A stretch of DNA of 64,000 nucleotides from Chitinophaga japonensis (GTDB taxonomy: Bacteria > Bacteroidota > Bacteroidia > Chitinophagales > Chitinophagaceae), in the NCBI RefSeq assembly GCF_007830125.1, contig NZ_VLLG01000003.1, positions 982,247 through 1,046,246 of the forward strand. Direction: 5' to 3'. The notes beneath the pieces were generated by a model that saw only the letters and a list, made by a program, of their open reading frames with translations, made no database searches and was not told the origin of the DNA. Both the position numbers and the translations under genes were made by a program. Shown piece after piece: positions 1 to 10,900 of the stretch (position 1 is its first letter; every line of letters starts with the position of its first letter).

Positions 1-549
1 AACCCGGCCGGCGTAGCCATTGGGCTGGCCTGGACCTATGTGGGCGGCGATATCCTGTTCATCGAGTCCAGCCTCAGCGAAGGCAAGGGCGAGCTGCGGC
101 TGACCGGTAACCTGGGCAATGTGATGAAGGAATCCGTATCTACCGCGCTGAGCTACCTGCAGGCCAATGCGCAGCAGTACAAGATAGACCCGAAGCTGTT
201 CTCCCATAAGAACGTGCATGTGCACGTACCGGAAGGGGCCGTGCCCAAGGATGGCCCCAGCGCGGGCGTTACCATGCTCACCGCCCTGGCTTCTGCCTTT
301 ACAGGCCGGAAAGTGAGGTCCTACCTGGCCATGACCGGCGAGATCACCCTGCGGGGCCAGGTATTGCCGGTAGGCGGCATCAAGGAAAAGATACTGGCGG
401 CCAAACGCGCCGGTATACGGGAAGTAGTGCTATGCTGGCAAAATGAAAAAGATATCAAGGACATCAACCCTGACTATATCAAGGGCCTGAAGTTCCATTT
501 TGTAAAAGAAATGAACCAAGTGCTGGATATAGCGTTATTAAAGAAGTAA
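1..549 (+). CDS. lon: Lon protease, C-terminal proteolytic domain (5' truncated)
   Basis: This is the end of the ATP-dependent cytoplasmic protease Lon (endopeptidase La), which degrades misfolded and short-lived regulatory proteins. The reading frame is open from base 1, so the gene begins outside the window; only about 182 residues, the serine-lysine protease domain, are visible. The catalytic serine lies in the motif PKDGPSAGV (Ser codon 259-261), and the catalytic lysine is the second Lys of GGIKEKIL (codon 388-390), 43 residues later as in E. coli Lon. The conserved stretch [16 protein letters not shown] lies between them. A strong hairpin follows the stop. The gene converges on a toxin-antitoxin pair, which is notable because Lon is a known degrader of antitoxins. 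The identification is secure. Confidence 0.97.
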   Translation, partial: NPAGVAIGLAWTYVGGDILFIESSLSEGKGELRLTGNLGNVMKESVSTALSYLQANAQQYKIDPKLFSHKNVHVHVPEGAVPKDGPSAGVTMLTALASAFTGRKVRSYLAMTGEITLRGQVLPVGGIKEKILAAKRAGIREVVLCWQNEKDIKDINPDYIKGLKFHFVKEMNQVLDIALLKK

Positions 550-583
550 GTAAGTATACTTCATGTTGATTGTTTTAAGGGTT

Positions 584-614
584 ACAAAGCCCCGGTTAAA
601 AGCCGGGGCTTTGT
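584..614. terminator. Bidirectional terminator between lon and the toxin gene
   Basis: A perfect 12-bp stem (584-595 with 603-614; arm ACAAAGCCCCGG) encloses a 7-nt loop. It lies between the convergent ends of lon and the RelE-like gene and can serve both strands. Confidence 0.85.
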
Positions 615-625
615 TATAAGATTAG

Positions 626-949
626 CTATAGCCCCAATTCTTTCAGAATAGTTTTCAGTTCTTTATCAGTAATGTCTTCCCGTTCGGATTTGTCGTAGAT
701 GGTAGTTAGGTATATTATGTCGTCCACAATCTGTACGCAGGTGATTACCCTGGCACCGCCACTTTTGCCCTGGTTTTTGCTTTTAATGGCCATACGGATT
801 TTGTAGAGGTGATGGCCTAAGGGAGTTCCCATCTCGGGTGTTTTTTCAAGTTGCCCGATCAGGCTTAAAATATCTTTATATATGGAGGGGTATTTTTTTG
901 CAAGGCGTCTGGCCTCTTTTTCAAAGTGGCTAGTGGTTTCAATCCTCAT
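626..949 (-). CDS. RelE/ParE-superfamily toxin
   Basis: A 107-residue protein with the size and fold pattern of RelE/HigB-type toxins: a helical N-terminal half containing HFEKEARRLAKKYPS, followed by beta strands with KIRMAIKSKNQGKSGGARV and a C-terminal strand-rich part (DDIIYLTTIYDKSEREDI). Toxins of this family are usually ribosome-dependent mRNA interferases; the target here is inferred. The start overlaps the end of the upstream small gene by 11 bp, the usual arrangement of a type II toxin-antitoxin operon with the antitoxin first. It converges on lon. The family call is good; the exact subfamily is uncertain. Confidence 0.82.
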   Translation of the reverse strand: MRIETTSHFEKEARRLAKKYPSIYKDILSLIGQLEKTPEMGTPLGHHLYKIRMAIKSKNQGKSGGARVITCVQIVDDIIYLTTIYDKSEREDITDKELKTILKELGL

Positions 950-1163
950 GCTCCTGCTGCCTTGCTAAATCTTCAAATACCTCCCTGGCATTCTTTAGCT
1001 TTAGTTTTCCTTCCCGGTGCAGTTTTACCTCCTTCAGCCCTTCCCGAAGACCATCAGCGGCCCTGGGCTTCACCTGCTGGGCCTTCCTTACAAAAGGAAG
1101 GCTTTTCAGCAGCTCCAGCAGAAATCCTGCTTTGCTTTCTTTCACTTCAACCAGTATTTTCAT
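939..1163 (-). CDS. Antitoxin of the RelE-type pair
   Basis: A protein of about 74 residues. I chose the ATG at 1163 (MKILVEVKESKAGFLLELLK) over a longer frame from 1193, because this start is typical of small Bacteroidota antitoxin proteins and the preceding residues look like untranslated sequence. The C-terminal half is very rich in Lys, Glu and Arg (KEVKLHREGKLKLKNAREVFEDLARQQ), consistent with the toxin-wrapping helix of an antitoxin. The gene overlaps the toxin gene by 11 bp. Antitoxins of such pairs normally neutralise the toxin and repress the operon; both roles are inferred here. Confidence 0.72.
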   Translation of the reverse strand: MKILVEVKESKAGFLLELLKSLPFVRKAQQVKPRAADGLREGLKEVKLHREGKLKLKNAREVFEDLARQQEHED

Positions 1164-1266
1164 TATTACCAGATTTACTAGTTTATGCAGCAATTAATTT
1201 ACAGCAAAAATAACGCTTTTTGTGCGGTGGTAAGCAAGATCACCTAAAATTACTATTTTGTGCCTG

Positions 1267-2316
1267 ATGCTGCAACGCTGCTGCCTGCTTATACTCGCTT
1301 TCCTGCACTTTCAATCCCTTACCGCGCAGGTGTTGGGAGGCAAAAGCGTTTTCCCTTTCCTGGATCTTCCCGCCACGCCCCAGCTCACGGCGCTGGGCGG
1401 TATCAGCGTGAGCCAGCAGCAGAACGACCTGTCGCTGGCCATGGCCAGCCCCGCACTACTGCGGCCTTCCATGCACGGGCATTTGCAGGCCAGCTATACC
1501 AGCTATTTTGCGGATGTGCGCTACGGGCATGCCATGCTGGGCTACCACGCGGAGCGGCTGCAAACCACCTTTGCCGGTAGTGTGCAATACGTGCATTATG
1601 GCACCCTTACCCAAACGGACGCCGCGGGCAATGTGCTGGGCACCTTCAGCCCCCGCGATATTGCCTGGCAGCTCAGCGCCTCCCGGAAGTACCTGCAGCG
1701 GTGGTATTACGGCATCAACCTGAAGTTTATTCATTCCCGTTACCAGCAATACCGCTCCTCCGCTATAGCTGCCGATGTAGGCATTGCTTACCAGGACACG
1801 GCCCGGCAACTGCAGGTGGGGCTGGCGGCCCGGAACATGGGCGCACAGTTACGCACCTACGTAAGGGGCGGGCAGGAGCCCCTGCCTTTTGACCTGCAAC
1901 TGGGCATCTCCAAGCGCCTGCAACATTTGCCGCTGCAGTTGTCCGCTACTATTCATCATATCTACCAGTTTGATATCCGCTATGCTGACCCGGCCATGGA
2001 AGAGGAGGGATTGGTGTCAGACGGGGATACTACCCGTGCGGGCAGCAAAACCTTTGACAAGCTGTTCCGGCATTTTGTGCTGGCCGCCCAGTGGGAAATA
2101 GCGCGCTACGTGGAGCTGACGCTGTCGTACAATCATTTGCGCCGGCAGGAGCTGGCGGTGTCCGGGCAGCAGGGGCTCAGCGGTTTTTCCGCGGGCATCG
2201 GGGTCATTACCCGGAAACTGCAGTTACGGTATGCCCGCTCCTGGTACCAGCATGCTACCGCCTTTAACCAGTTGGGCATTAACCTGCCTTTGCAGCAGTG
2301 GGGGATACTTAATTAG
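1267..2316 (+). CDS. porQ: Type IX secretion system protein PorQ
   Basis: A protein of about 349 residues with a signal peptide (MLQRCCLLILAFLHFQSLTAQ) followed at once by the PorQ-typical start VLGGKSVFPFLDLPATPQL and the family's beta-barrel-like pattern of alternating aromatic strands. PorQ is an outer-membrane component of the T9SS, where it assists surface attachment of cargo together with PorU, PorV and PorZ. I chose the ATG at 1267 because the in-frame TTG at 1258 adds only three residues before the signal peptide. No other T9SS core gene is adjacent, which is normal since these genes are scattered. The T9SS role fits the cargo protein at 5-11 kb. Confidence 0.88.
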   Translation: MLQRCCLLILAFLHFQSLTAQVLGGKSVFPFLDLPATPQLTALGGISVSQQQNDLSLAMASPALLRPSMHGHLQASYTSYFADVRYGHAMLGYHAERLQTTFAGSVQYVHYGTLTQTDAAGNVLGTFSPRDIAWQLSASRKYLQRWYYGINLKFIHSRYQQYRSSAIAADVGIAYQDTARQLQVGLAARNMGAQLRTYVRGGQEPLPFDLQLGISKRLQHLPLQLSATIHHIYQFDIRYADPAMEEEGLVSDGDTTRAGSKTFDKLFRHFVLAAQWEIARYVELTLSYNHLRRQELAVSGQQGLSGFSAGIGVITRKLQLRYARSWYQHATAFNQLGINLPLQQWGILN

Positions 2317-2323
2317 TAATTGC

Positions 2324-3055
2324 TCAGTCTGCCAATTGTCTTTTATACAACTGTATCGTATTCTCCAGGCCTAAATAGATAGCGTCGCAAATGAGCGCAT
2401 GACCAATGGATACTTCCTTCAGTTGCGGGATGTGCAGCTTGAAAAAGCGGAGGTTGTCCAGGTTCAGGTCGTGGCCGGCGTTCAGGTCCAGCCCGATGGC
2501 TGTAGCCTCGCGGGCCGTGTTCTTGTAGTCGTTGAACAACTGCAGGTTCTGCGGCTGGGTCCGTGCATTCGTATATTCTTCCGCGTAAGGGCCCGTATAC
2601 AGCTCAATGCGGTCGGCGCCGGCGCTTTTGGCGCCCGCTACTTTGTCCACCTCCGGATTGAGGAAAATGGATACACGGATGCCGGCTTCCTTCAGCGCAG
2701 CGATCACTTCTTTCAGGAAAGACTGGTGGGCAACGGTATCCCAGCCGGTGTTGGAGGTAACGGCATCCGGAGGGTCGGGCACCAGCGTGCACTGGTGGGG
2801 CTTTACCGCCAGTACCAGCTCCATAAATTCTTTGGAAGGATAGCCTTCTATATTAAACTCGGTGGTAACAAGCGGCTTGAGGTCCCATACATCCTGGTAG
2901 CGGATATGCCGCTGGTCCGGGCGGGGGTGTACGGTGATACCGTCGGCGCCGAAACGCTCACAATCCTGGGCTACTTTTAACAGGTCGGGAAGATTGCCGC
3001 CACGGGCATTGCGCAGGGTAGCAAACTTGTTGATGTTCACGCTTAGCTTGGTCAT
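2324..3055 (-). CDS. pdxJ: Pyridoxine 5'-phosphate synthase PdxJ
   Basis: A 243-residue TIM-barrel enzyme of the DXP-dependent vitamin B6 pathway. It condenses 3-amino-1-hydroxyacetone phosphate with 1-deoxyxylulose 5-phosphate to form pyridoxine 5'-phosphate in the cytoplasm. Family hallmarks are the start TKLSVNINKFATLRNARGG, the motif ADGITVHPRPDQRHI, EFNIEGYPS, RVSIFLNPE, IELYTGPYA and GLDLNAGHDLN, and the length is normal. I chose the ATG at 3055; a frame open to 3121 would add 22 unrelated residues that come from intergenic repeat sequence. A -7 box (TACCTTTG) ends only four bases before this ATG, suggesting a very short or absent leader. The convergent neighbour is porQ. Confidence 0.96.
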   Translation of the reverse strand: MTKLSVNINKFATLRNARGGNLPDLLKVAQDCERFGADGITVHPRPDQRHIRYQDVWDLKPLVTTEFNIEGYPSKEFMELVLAVKPHQCTLVPDPPDAVTSNTGWDTVAHQSFLKEVIAALKEAGIRVSIFLNPEVDKVAGAKSAGADRIELYTGPYAEEYTNARTQPQNLQLFNDYKNTAREATAIGLDLNAGHDLNLDNLRFFKLHIPQLKEVSIGHALICDAIYLGLENTIQLYKRQLAD

Positions 3056-3059
3056 GCAG

Positions 3060-3067
3060 CAAAGGTA
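3060..3067 (-). promoter_or_regulatory. -7 box abutting the pdxJ start
   Basis: On the minus strand the sequence TACCTTTG matches the Bacteroidota -7 consensus TAnnTTTG. It ends four bases before the pdxJ ATG, so transcription would begin at or next to the start codon. Confidence 0.5.
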
Positions 3068-3069
3068 AA

Positions 3070-3190
3070 AAATTCCAAAATCCAAATTCCAAATCCCAAT
3101 AAGGGAAAATCCAAATCCCAAAATCCAAACTGCTACAATAGGTGGATGACTGCCACCATTTTGGAATTTGGATTTTGGGATTTGGAATTT
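3070..3190. repeat. Short-period inverted repeat (TCCAAAT type) between ahcY and pdxJ
   Basis: The left part, about 3070-3129, is built from variations of AAATCCAAATTCC, and the right part, about 3159-3190, is its reverse complement. The longest perfect pairing is 20 nt (3110-3129 with 3167-3186), separated by 37 nt. Transcripts reading out of ahcY towards pdxJ would form a long hairpin here. Confidence 0.75.
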
Positions 3191-3210
3191 AGGTGCTGGA
3201 ATTTCACGTA

Positions 3211-4539
3211 TTAGTATCGGTAGTAGTCCGGTTTGTACGGGCCTTCCGCCGCAATACCGAGGTACTCGGACTGTGCAGGCGTCAGTACGTCCAGCTCCAC
3301 GCCGATCTTCTTCAGGTGCAGGCGGGCTACTTTTTCATCCAGGTGTTTGGGCAGCACGTATACTTTGTTCTCGTACTGTGCGCCGTTGGTCCACAGCTCC
3401 AACTGGGCCAGCACCTGGTTGGTGAAGGAGTTGCTCATCACGAAAGAGGGGTGGCCGGTAGCGCAGCCCAGGTTTACCAGGCGGCCTTCCGCCAGCAGGA
3501 TGATGTCCTTGCCGTCGATGGTATATTTATCTACCTGCGGTTTGATCTCCACTTTCGTATTGCCGTAATTTTTGTTCAGCCAGGCCACGTCTATCTCAAT
3601 ATCAAAGTGACCGATGTTGGACACGATGCATTTATCTTTCATGGCTTTGAAGTGCTCGCCGGTAATGATATCCCGGCAGCCGGTGGTGGTCACGATGATG
3701 TCCGCTTCCTTCACGGCGTCGGCCATTTTCTTCACTTCATAGCCTTCCATGGCAGCCTGCAGGGCGCAGATGGGATCTATTTCCGTAACGATCACGCGGG
3801 CGCCGGCGCCTCTCAGTGATTCGGCGGAGCCTTTGCCCACATCGCCAAAGCCGGCCACTACAGCCACTTTGCCGGCTATCATTACATCGGTAGCGCGGCG
3901 GATGGCGTCCACGCAGGACTCGCGGCAGCCGTATTTGTTATCGAACTTGGATTTGGTAACGGAGTCGTTGATGTTGATAGCGGGCAGGGGCAGGGTGCCG
4001 TTCTTCATACGGTCGTACAGGCGGTGTACGCCGGTAGTGGTTTCTTCGCTCAGCCCTTTGATATGCTGTACCAGCTCGGTGTAGGTATCCAGCACCATGT
4101 TGGTGAGGTCACCGCCATCGTCCAGGATCATGTTCAGCGGACGGTCGGCGCTGCCAAAGAACAGGGTCTGTTCTATACACCAGTCAAATTCTTCAGCGGT
4201 CATGCCCTTCCAGGCAAATACCGGGATACCCGCAGCAGCAATGGCGGCAGCGGCGTGGTCCTGCGTGGAGAAGATGTTGCAGGAGCTCCAGCGTACTTCT
4301 GCGCCCAGGTGCACCAGGGTCTCAATCAGTACGGCCGTCTGGATGGTCATGTGCAGGCAGCCGGCAATGCGCGCGCCTTTCAGCGGTTTGGCAGCGCCAT
4401 ATTCTTCTCTTAAAGACATCAGGCCCGGCATTTCTGCTTCTGCCAGCTCTATTTCCTTACGGCCCCAGTCGGCCAGCGACATATCTTTCACCTTATACTG
4501 AAGGCTAAAGTCAATGTTGGATTTAGCGATTGTTGACAT
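3211..4539 (-). CDS. ahcY: Adenosylhomocysteinase (S-adenosylhomocysteine hydrolase)
   Basis: A 442-residue cytoplasmic NAD-dependent enzyme that reversibly splits S-adenosylhomocysteine into adenosine and homocysteine, removing the product inhibitor of methyltransferases. The sequence shows the full family pattern: [16 protein letters not shown] near the start, [36 protein letters not shown], the NAD-binding segment [31 protein letters not shown] and the C-terminal end [10 protein letters not shown]. Length is normal. A well-spaced promoter lies just upstream on the minus strand (4556-4587). It reads towards pdxJ across a large inverted repeat. Confidence 0.98.
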   Translation of the reverse strand: MSTIAKSNIDFSLQYKVKDMSLADWGRKEIELAEAEMPGLMSLREEYGAAKPLKGARIAGCLHMTIQTAVLIETLVHLGAEVRWSSCNIFSTQDHAAAAIAAAGIPVFAWKGMTAEEFDWCIEQTLFFGSADRPLNMILDDGGDLTNMVLDTYTELVQHIKGLSEETTTGVHRLYDRMKNGTLPLPAININDSVTKSKFDNKYGCRESCVDAIRRATDVMIAGKVAVVAGFGDVGKGSAESLRGAGARVIVTEIDPICALQAAMEGYEVKKMADAVKEADIIVTTTGCRDIITGEHFKAMKDKCIVSNIGHFDIEIDVAWLNKNYGNTKVEIKPQVDKYTIDGKDIILLAEGRLVNLGCATGHPSFVMSNSFTNQVLAQLELWTNGAQYENKVYVLPKHLDEKVARLHLKKIGVELDVLTPAQSEYLGIAAEGPYKPDYYRY

Positions 4540-4998
4540 GCTTTACGGTTTTGTGCAAATCTACCTTTATTTTGAGTGATGACCCAACGGTCAGTAAAAA
4601 AATCCACTTTATAAAAGAATGCCAGTGTTTTGTTCTATACAGGGTGGGTTTTCCACATGTATACAGGACAAAGTTCTAAAAAAATGCAGGCCCCCGGGGG
4701 CTGCCGCCCGGCTGTACCCGACCCCCGCACTTGTTAACACAGTGTGGAAAAATTAAATTTAATTGTTTTAATATATTTATTTTATATAAATTCGCTTATT
4801 ATATAATATGAGTGGGCTTTCATTATCAGCGGCGGCTACCGTTACAAAGCGGCTAACCTGTTGATACTGAAGCCCTGCCTGCAACTAAGGACTGGATGTA
4901 GCTCAGCGGCGCAAACAATGCCGTAGAACAGTGAACACAGGCTTTTCAATGATGCACTGCCTTGCGGCAAGCATATTTGTTGGATCTACGAAGCAACT
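4540..4998. other. Divergent intergenic region, ahcY / Calx-beta gene
   Basis: About 460 bp without a convincing gene. It holds the ahcY promoter, a GC-rich near-perfect palindrome at 4686-4704 (GCAG..CCCCCGGGGG..CTGC), a strongly AT-rich tract at about 4749-4809 that probably drives the large surface-protein gene, and a leader of up to about 190 bases. A stretch near 4892 resembles a tRNA D-arm but has no tRNA around it. Confidence 0.6.
4556..4587 (-). promoter_or_regulatory. Promoter of ahcY
   Basis: On the minus strand a -33 TTG (4585-4587) is followed after 21 nt by the -7 box TAGATTTG (4556-4563). This matches the Bacteroidota sigma consensus in sequence and spacing, about 16 bases before the ahcY ATG. 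Confidence 0.65.
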
Positions 4999-7900
4999 AT
5001 GGATAGAAATCTACACACTCTTATGTCAGTTTTTCCCTGTACACTTCCCGGCAAAGTCCATAGTGGCTTTTGCAAAGCCCTTGCACGGCTGCAAAAGCAT
5101 ACGGCGCTGTTGGTCTTGCTGTTGTTACTGGCCGGCGGTAGTGTACGCGCCCAGGTGATAGAAACGATCAACAACACCGGCGGCACTGCCGGCGATCCGG
5201 GGCTGAAGATGGAGATACTGGCAGATGGTACTTTTCGTGTATTCAAGAACGGTTTGAGCCAGACTTACGAAGGAACGGACGACCCGCGCGGAATAGCGGC
5301 CTACGTAGGGCAGAACACGCTCTTCTATGACGATATGCCCCGCCAGGTAAAGCGGGTGGCCTGGAGCTTTGTTTCCCCCCTGGCAGGCACAGGTACGGCG
5401 GCAGATCCCTGGCGTATCCAGATGGTGGGGAATGTGCAGAACTTTATATCCACGGCCGATATTACGGTGATATGCGATCTCACCTATGTAAAGGACCAGC
5501 CTTATTTTATACTTGACTATACGGTGGCCGTGCTGGCCAACGGTTTTGAAACATACGGGCACCTGTATGTGGCGGAGCATGCCGTGCTGGATGTGAGCGG
5601 CAGCGACTGGTCCGCTAACAGCGTATGCACGCAGGGATACGGGCCCTATCCCGGTCCTTTCGGCACCGTAGGCGTGTACCGCGATGCTGCCTGTGGCGGC
5701 TACCCGGTGAACCGTGCGCATATGTTCCGCATGCAGAACGGTTTTTCTTCCTACCTCGCTACAGACGCAGCAGGCATGGCCAGCACCAGTATCCCGGAGA
5801 ACGGCTTCCTGGCCAATATTTCCAACTCCAGCTTCGATGGTACGGAGAACGGCGTGATCGTGCATAAATACCTCGGACCTGTATACGGCGGCAACACGTC
5901 CAATGTAAAGGTATTTACCGCCCGTATACTGTCCGGCTACGGCAATACCATAAGCGACCTGGACGGGGTAACCGGCCTGGACTCCATTGCGCCGCCTGCC
6001 AACCGGCAGTTGAGGGTGGAGTTTGACAATGCTACCGCAGCAGGCCAGGAGGGCGACGACCGTCACGCGGCCACCAACCTGAACCTGCGGGTAAAGGGCA
6101 CCTCCTCCACCGTTACGCTTACCCGTCCCCTTTACGTGGGTATAAATGTGACGCCTTCCGGTACCTATCCTGCCGTGGCCGGCGCCGACTATGAAGCCAA
6201 AAGAGGCATTGTGATCCCTCCCGGCAGCTATTCCACCGGCGGCAGGCTCATAAGCCTGGATACCAGCATTATGATCCTGGGCAATACCGTGCTGGAGAAC
6301 AGTCCCCGCACTTTCACCATTAACCTGGACAATAGCTATAATAATAACCTGGTGACGGTCAATACCTCCAAGAACATCTGCGAATACCAGATACAGGACG
6401 ATGAGGACCGCACCCTTACCATTACCGCCCCGGTGGAAATAGACGAAGGACAAACCGCCAATGCCACCATCAGCCTGCCTGCCGGTGTACTGGCATCGCA
6501 GGATATAACGGTAACGCTGGCACGTAATAATTCGTCCACTGCCGCCGCTTCCGACATTGTGCTGCCGGCCAGCGTGGTTATCAGGCAAAATACCAACTCG
6601 GCCACCTTTACCATACAGGCGGAGAATGATAAGATACTGGAGTACACCGAAACGCTGAATATACAGGCGGATGCTACCGTGCTGGGATCTGCGCAAACTG
6701 CCGGCGCTGCCGTGAACATCAGGGACCGGACCTACGATGATCCCGCCAACCGTGTGATCACTATGCGGCCGGTGCCGGGCATTACCGTGGCAGAGCCCTA
6801 TACCGGCGGCCTGCAGTTCAGCCTGCCTGCCGGGGTGACGACAGATATGCCGCTCCACTTTACACTGGGCGCGCTGCATAATGATCCGTCTTCCACCGCT
6901 TCCGCAACGGATTATACGCTGGACAGCACTGCTTTCAGGATCAGCACCGGCAATTCCGTAACCATTCCGTTCACCGTGGTAGATGACAACCTGGTAGAAG
7001 GCACGGAGGCATTATATGTTACGGCTACGGTGGTGGATGCGGAGTCACGCACTTACGACTTTACGCCTTATAATATCCAGATACTGGATGATGATGCCAG
7101 CGCGCTGACGGTAACCGCCTCTGCTACGGAGATCGTGGAAGGCGGCGCCACCATTACCCTTACCATCAGCCTGCCCTCCGGCACTTTTGCCAGCTCGGAT
7201 ATCCCGCTTACGGTAACAGGCGGCGGCAGCTCCTCTGCTGCGGACTATACGCCGCTGCCGGATGCCACGTTCATGATACCGGCAGGCGCCAATAACGCCA
7301 CCTTTAGCCTGATGGCGCTGGCAGACGACATGGTGGAAGGAGATGAAACGCTGGTGATCAGCGGCAGCGCCACGGATTATACCATTACACCCTTTACCCT
7401 TACTATACGGGATGTTACCTGGAACGACCCGTCCAACCTGCAGTTGGAGATGTCGGTGACAGGAAGCCCGGTAAAAGAGGGCAACACCGCCGGCCTGCGT
7501 GTGCGTTTTGTGAATGATGTGAAAGCCGGCAAACCGATCGTGGTAACGCTTACCCGCGCGGCTTCCTCTGTGGCCGGTACATCGGACTATGCGCTGGCTT
7601 CCGGCACCATTACCATTCCTGCCGGGCAGCGGGAGATCACCGTGGCGGATTTCATTACCGCGCAGACAGACATGGTACTGGAAAATGCGGAAAGCTTTAC
7701 CCTGAACGGCGCGTCATCCGATCTGCCAGGGCTGACGGTATCATCCGCCACCGGCACCATTGACGATGCCACCGGTGATGATCCGGCCAACAAGGTGATC
7801 ACCATTGCCACGCAGCCGGCGCCCATGAATGAAGGCAGCGGGTACAATGTTACCTTCAGCCTGCCTGCCGGCGTCACTACGGAAGTGCCCATCAATATCA

Positions 7901-10900
7901 TGGTGAAGACCGGCAGCGGTTCCACCGCTACCGGTGCGGACTACAGCATGGCTACGGTACCACCGCTGGATAACAACAACGCATCCGTAAGCGGCACCAT
8001 TACCATAACGGCAGACGGCGTACTGGAAACAGACGAAACCCTGATGCTGGACGGTGAGTCCGCCAGCCTGCCGGGTATTACCTTTGTGCCGGCCAGCATT
8101 ACTTTAAAAGACCAGGATTATGTGGCCGGCCTGCCGCTGGAAGTAACGGCAAACAATACGGTGATCACCGAGGGCAGCACCACGGGCGCCCTGGTAACAG
8201 TATCCCTGTCCGGTAATAAAATAACCAGCTACGATATACCGGTCACTATTACCAAAGGCAGCTCCTCCACTGCAGGAGACGCGGAGCACAACGCGCTGCC
8301 GGTAACCGTGACCATTGCCGCAGGCACCGGGGCGGTAACCTTCCCGCAAGCCTTACTGGCCACTGCAGACAACCTGCTGGAAGACGATGAAACGCTGGTG
8401 GTACGCGCAGCTTCCACCGGGTTTACCGAAGACTCCCTGGCGCTGACCGTCCGCGATGGCAGCAACCGGAAGGTGACCCTGCAGCCCCAGCCCTTCTCTG
8501 CGGGTTATACCATGCAGGAAGGCAACAGCTATACCGTGCGCATAGCCCTGCCGGCCGGCATTACGCCTTACAAGCCGCTGCAGGTAACAGTTAGCGCGGG
8601 CGCTGCCACGCAGGCCGCCACAACGGACTATACCGGCCTGCCTGCCATCATCACCATCTATCCCGGCGAGAACTTCAAGGATATTACCCTGGCGGCCGTT
8701 ACGGATAATATCGTAGAGCTCACCGAGCTCCTGCGCTTAAAAGGCACGGTCAGCGGGTTTGCAGGCGTAACGGCAGACAGCATGGACGTACAGATACAGG
8801 ATGTGACCGGCCAGGACCCTGCCAACCGCCAACTGATGGTGACCATAGATTCCACCACCCTGCATGAAGGCAGCGATGCCCGGGTAACCATCGGGTTTGT
8901 AAAAACAACGATCACTTCTTCACAGCATATTACGGTCAATATCACCCCGGATGCCGCCTTTACCGGCGCCGCCGCAGATTACAGCGGGCTGCCCGCACAG
9001 GTGCAGTTGCCGGCCGGCAGCAACCGGGTACAGCTCACCCTGCACATGGTGGATGATAACCTGGCGGAAGGCACGGAGCAGTTGAAGCTGAACACTACCG
9101 TCACTACCGGCTATACGGTGCTGCCGCCTGCCACGGTGACCATACCGGAAGCCACGCTGCAGATCTCCGCTACCAAAACGGCGGATGCCGCGGAACCGGA
9201 CACCAATGGATCATTCACCATTCAGTTGCCCGGAACGCTGCTGGCGGGCGCGGATATCAACGTAACGAGCCTGATCGGTGGTACGGCCGGTGCGGCAGAC
9301 TGGAGCGTGACCGGGGCCAACGTAGTGATCAGGGCCGGTGCGCACAGCGTAACCGTTCCCGTTAACGTGCTGGACGACAAGCTGATGGAAGGAGATGAGA
9401 CCGTAACGCTCACGCTCCAGCAGGCCCGTATGCCGAGGGGCAGCAGCGTGGTGAATTTTACCGTGGATGCTGCCATGCATACAGTCGTTCTGCGGGATGA
9501 CGAGAACGATGCGCCGGGCCGCAGCATGATGGTGGAAAAGGTGACGGATGCCGCAGAGCCGTCCACAGCAGGCGCATTCCGTATCCGCTTCTCCGATCCG
9601 CAGCTCACGGTACTAAAAGACGTAGAGGTAACGTATGCAGTAACGGGCACGGCTATAGCAGGTACTGACTACACGCCCCTGCCGGGTACCCTTACCATAC
9701 CTGCCGGGCAGAACGGCGTAACCGTGAACCTGGCGCCGGTAGATGATATCCTGGTAGAGGATACCGAGCTGGTGAACATCCGCATACAGAGCGTCAGCAG
9801 CACCATGACGGGCATTACCTGGCCGCTGGCCGACAACCCGCAGGCCGATGTGCCCCTGGTAGACAACGATACCATGTTCCTGAACATATTTGCCACACCG
9901 GCATCCGTAACGGAAGGAGACACCATACAGGTCACCATACAATCGCCCGTTGTCAGCAGCGTGGACATCCCGGTATACCTGAAGGTAGTGCATGACCCGG
10001 TAAGAACGGTCGCCACCAGCGAAGGCACTATTAACGGTAACGGGGATACGCTGGTAGTAACCCTGCCGGCCGGCGTGACTGAGCATACCTTCACCGTTGT
10101 TACGGATAACAATGACATGAATGATGATGAGGGCTTTGTGTTCCTGCAGGTATTACCCGATGCTTCCGGCGCGCCCCGGCCGCTGTACCGCCCGGGTCTG
10201 GCCAGCGAGATCAACGCGGTTGTAAGCGATAACGATCCGCTGGAGCTGAGCTTCAGCGCAGCGGTGTACCGGGTGAATGAAGGCAACCAGCCGGAAGAGA
10301 ACTCCCTGACCTTCGAGGTACGCCTGAGCAGGATGAGCTCCCGGACCATTACCCTGCCTTACCGCTTTGTAAGGCCGGCCGGCGTAACCGCTATCGGCGC
10401 CGCCATACCCGGGGTGGACTACGACAGCATCATGAAGCCGGTAGAGATACAGCCCGGTGAGCTGGGCAGCTACATACCCGTGCCCATTATGGGCGACAGC
10501 ACTTTTGAAAGGGATGATACCCTGGGCATTGTACTGCTGCCTCCCACGGTGCTTTCCGGGCAGAATGTGCCCACAACGGCAGCGCCTGACTCCGTGCTCG
10601 GCATCATCATGAACGACGATCCTTTCTGCGCCGAGTGCGATACGGACGGTGACGGCATTCCGGACGGCAAGGAAGACGTGAACGGCAACGAAGACCCCCT
10701 GGACGACGACAGCGACGGCGACGGCATTCCCAACTACCTGGACGATGACTCCGACAACGACGGGGTGCCTGACCGCATAGAGGGATGGATCACCGACGAC
10801 CGCTGGGTAAATGACAATGAGGGCAAAATACGCGTGCACCCGGCCATATCGCCTAACGAGGACGGTATGGGCAATGATGCCATGTACATTGAGAATATCG

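Noticed and set aside
926..1213. Plus-strand 95-codon frame over the toxin-antitoxin pair
   Set aside because: It is antisense to two overlapping genes with recognisable families and has a Pro/Leu-rich, non-protein-like composition.
4888..4960. Possible tRNA: GGATGTAGCTCAG resembles a tRNA 5' end and D-arm
   Set aside because: No anticodon arm, no T-arm GTTCGA and no closing acceptor stem follow; the match is limited to about 13 bases.
5125..6879. Long open frame on the minus strand (584 codons) opposite the Calx-beta gene
   Set aside because: It lies entirely antisense to a protein with clear domains, has no family features and reflects the GC-rich third positions of the real gene.
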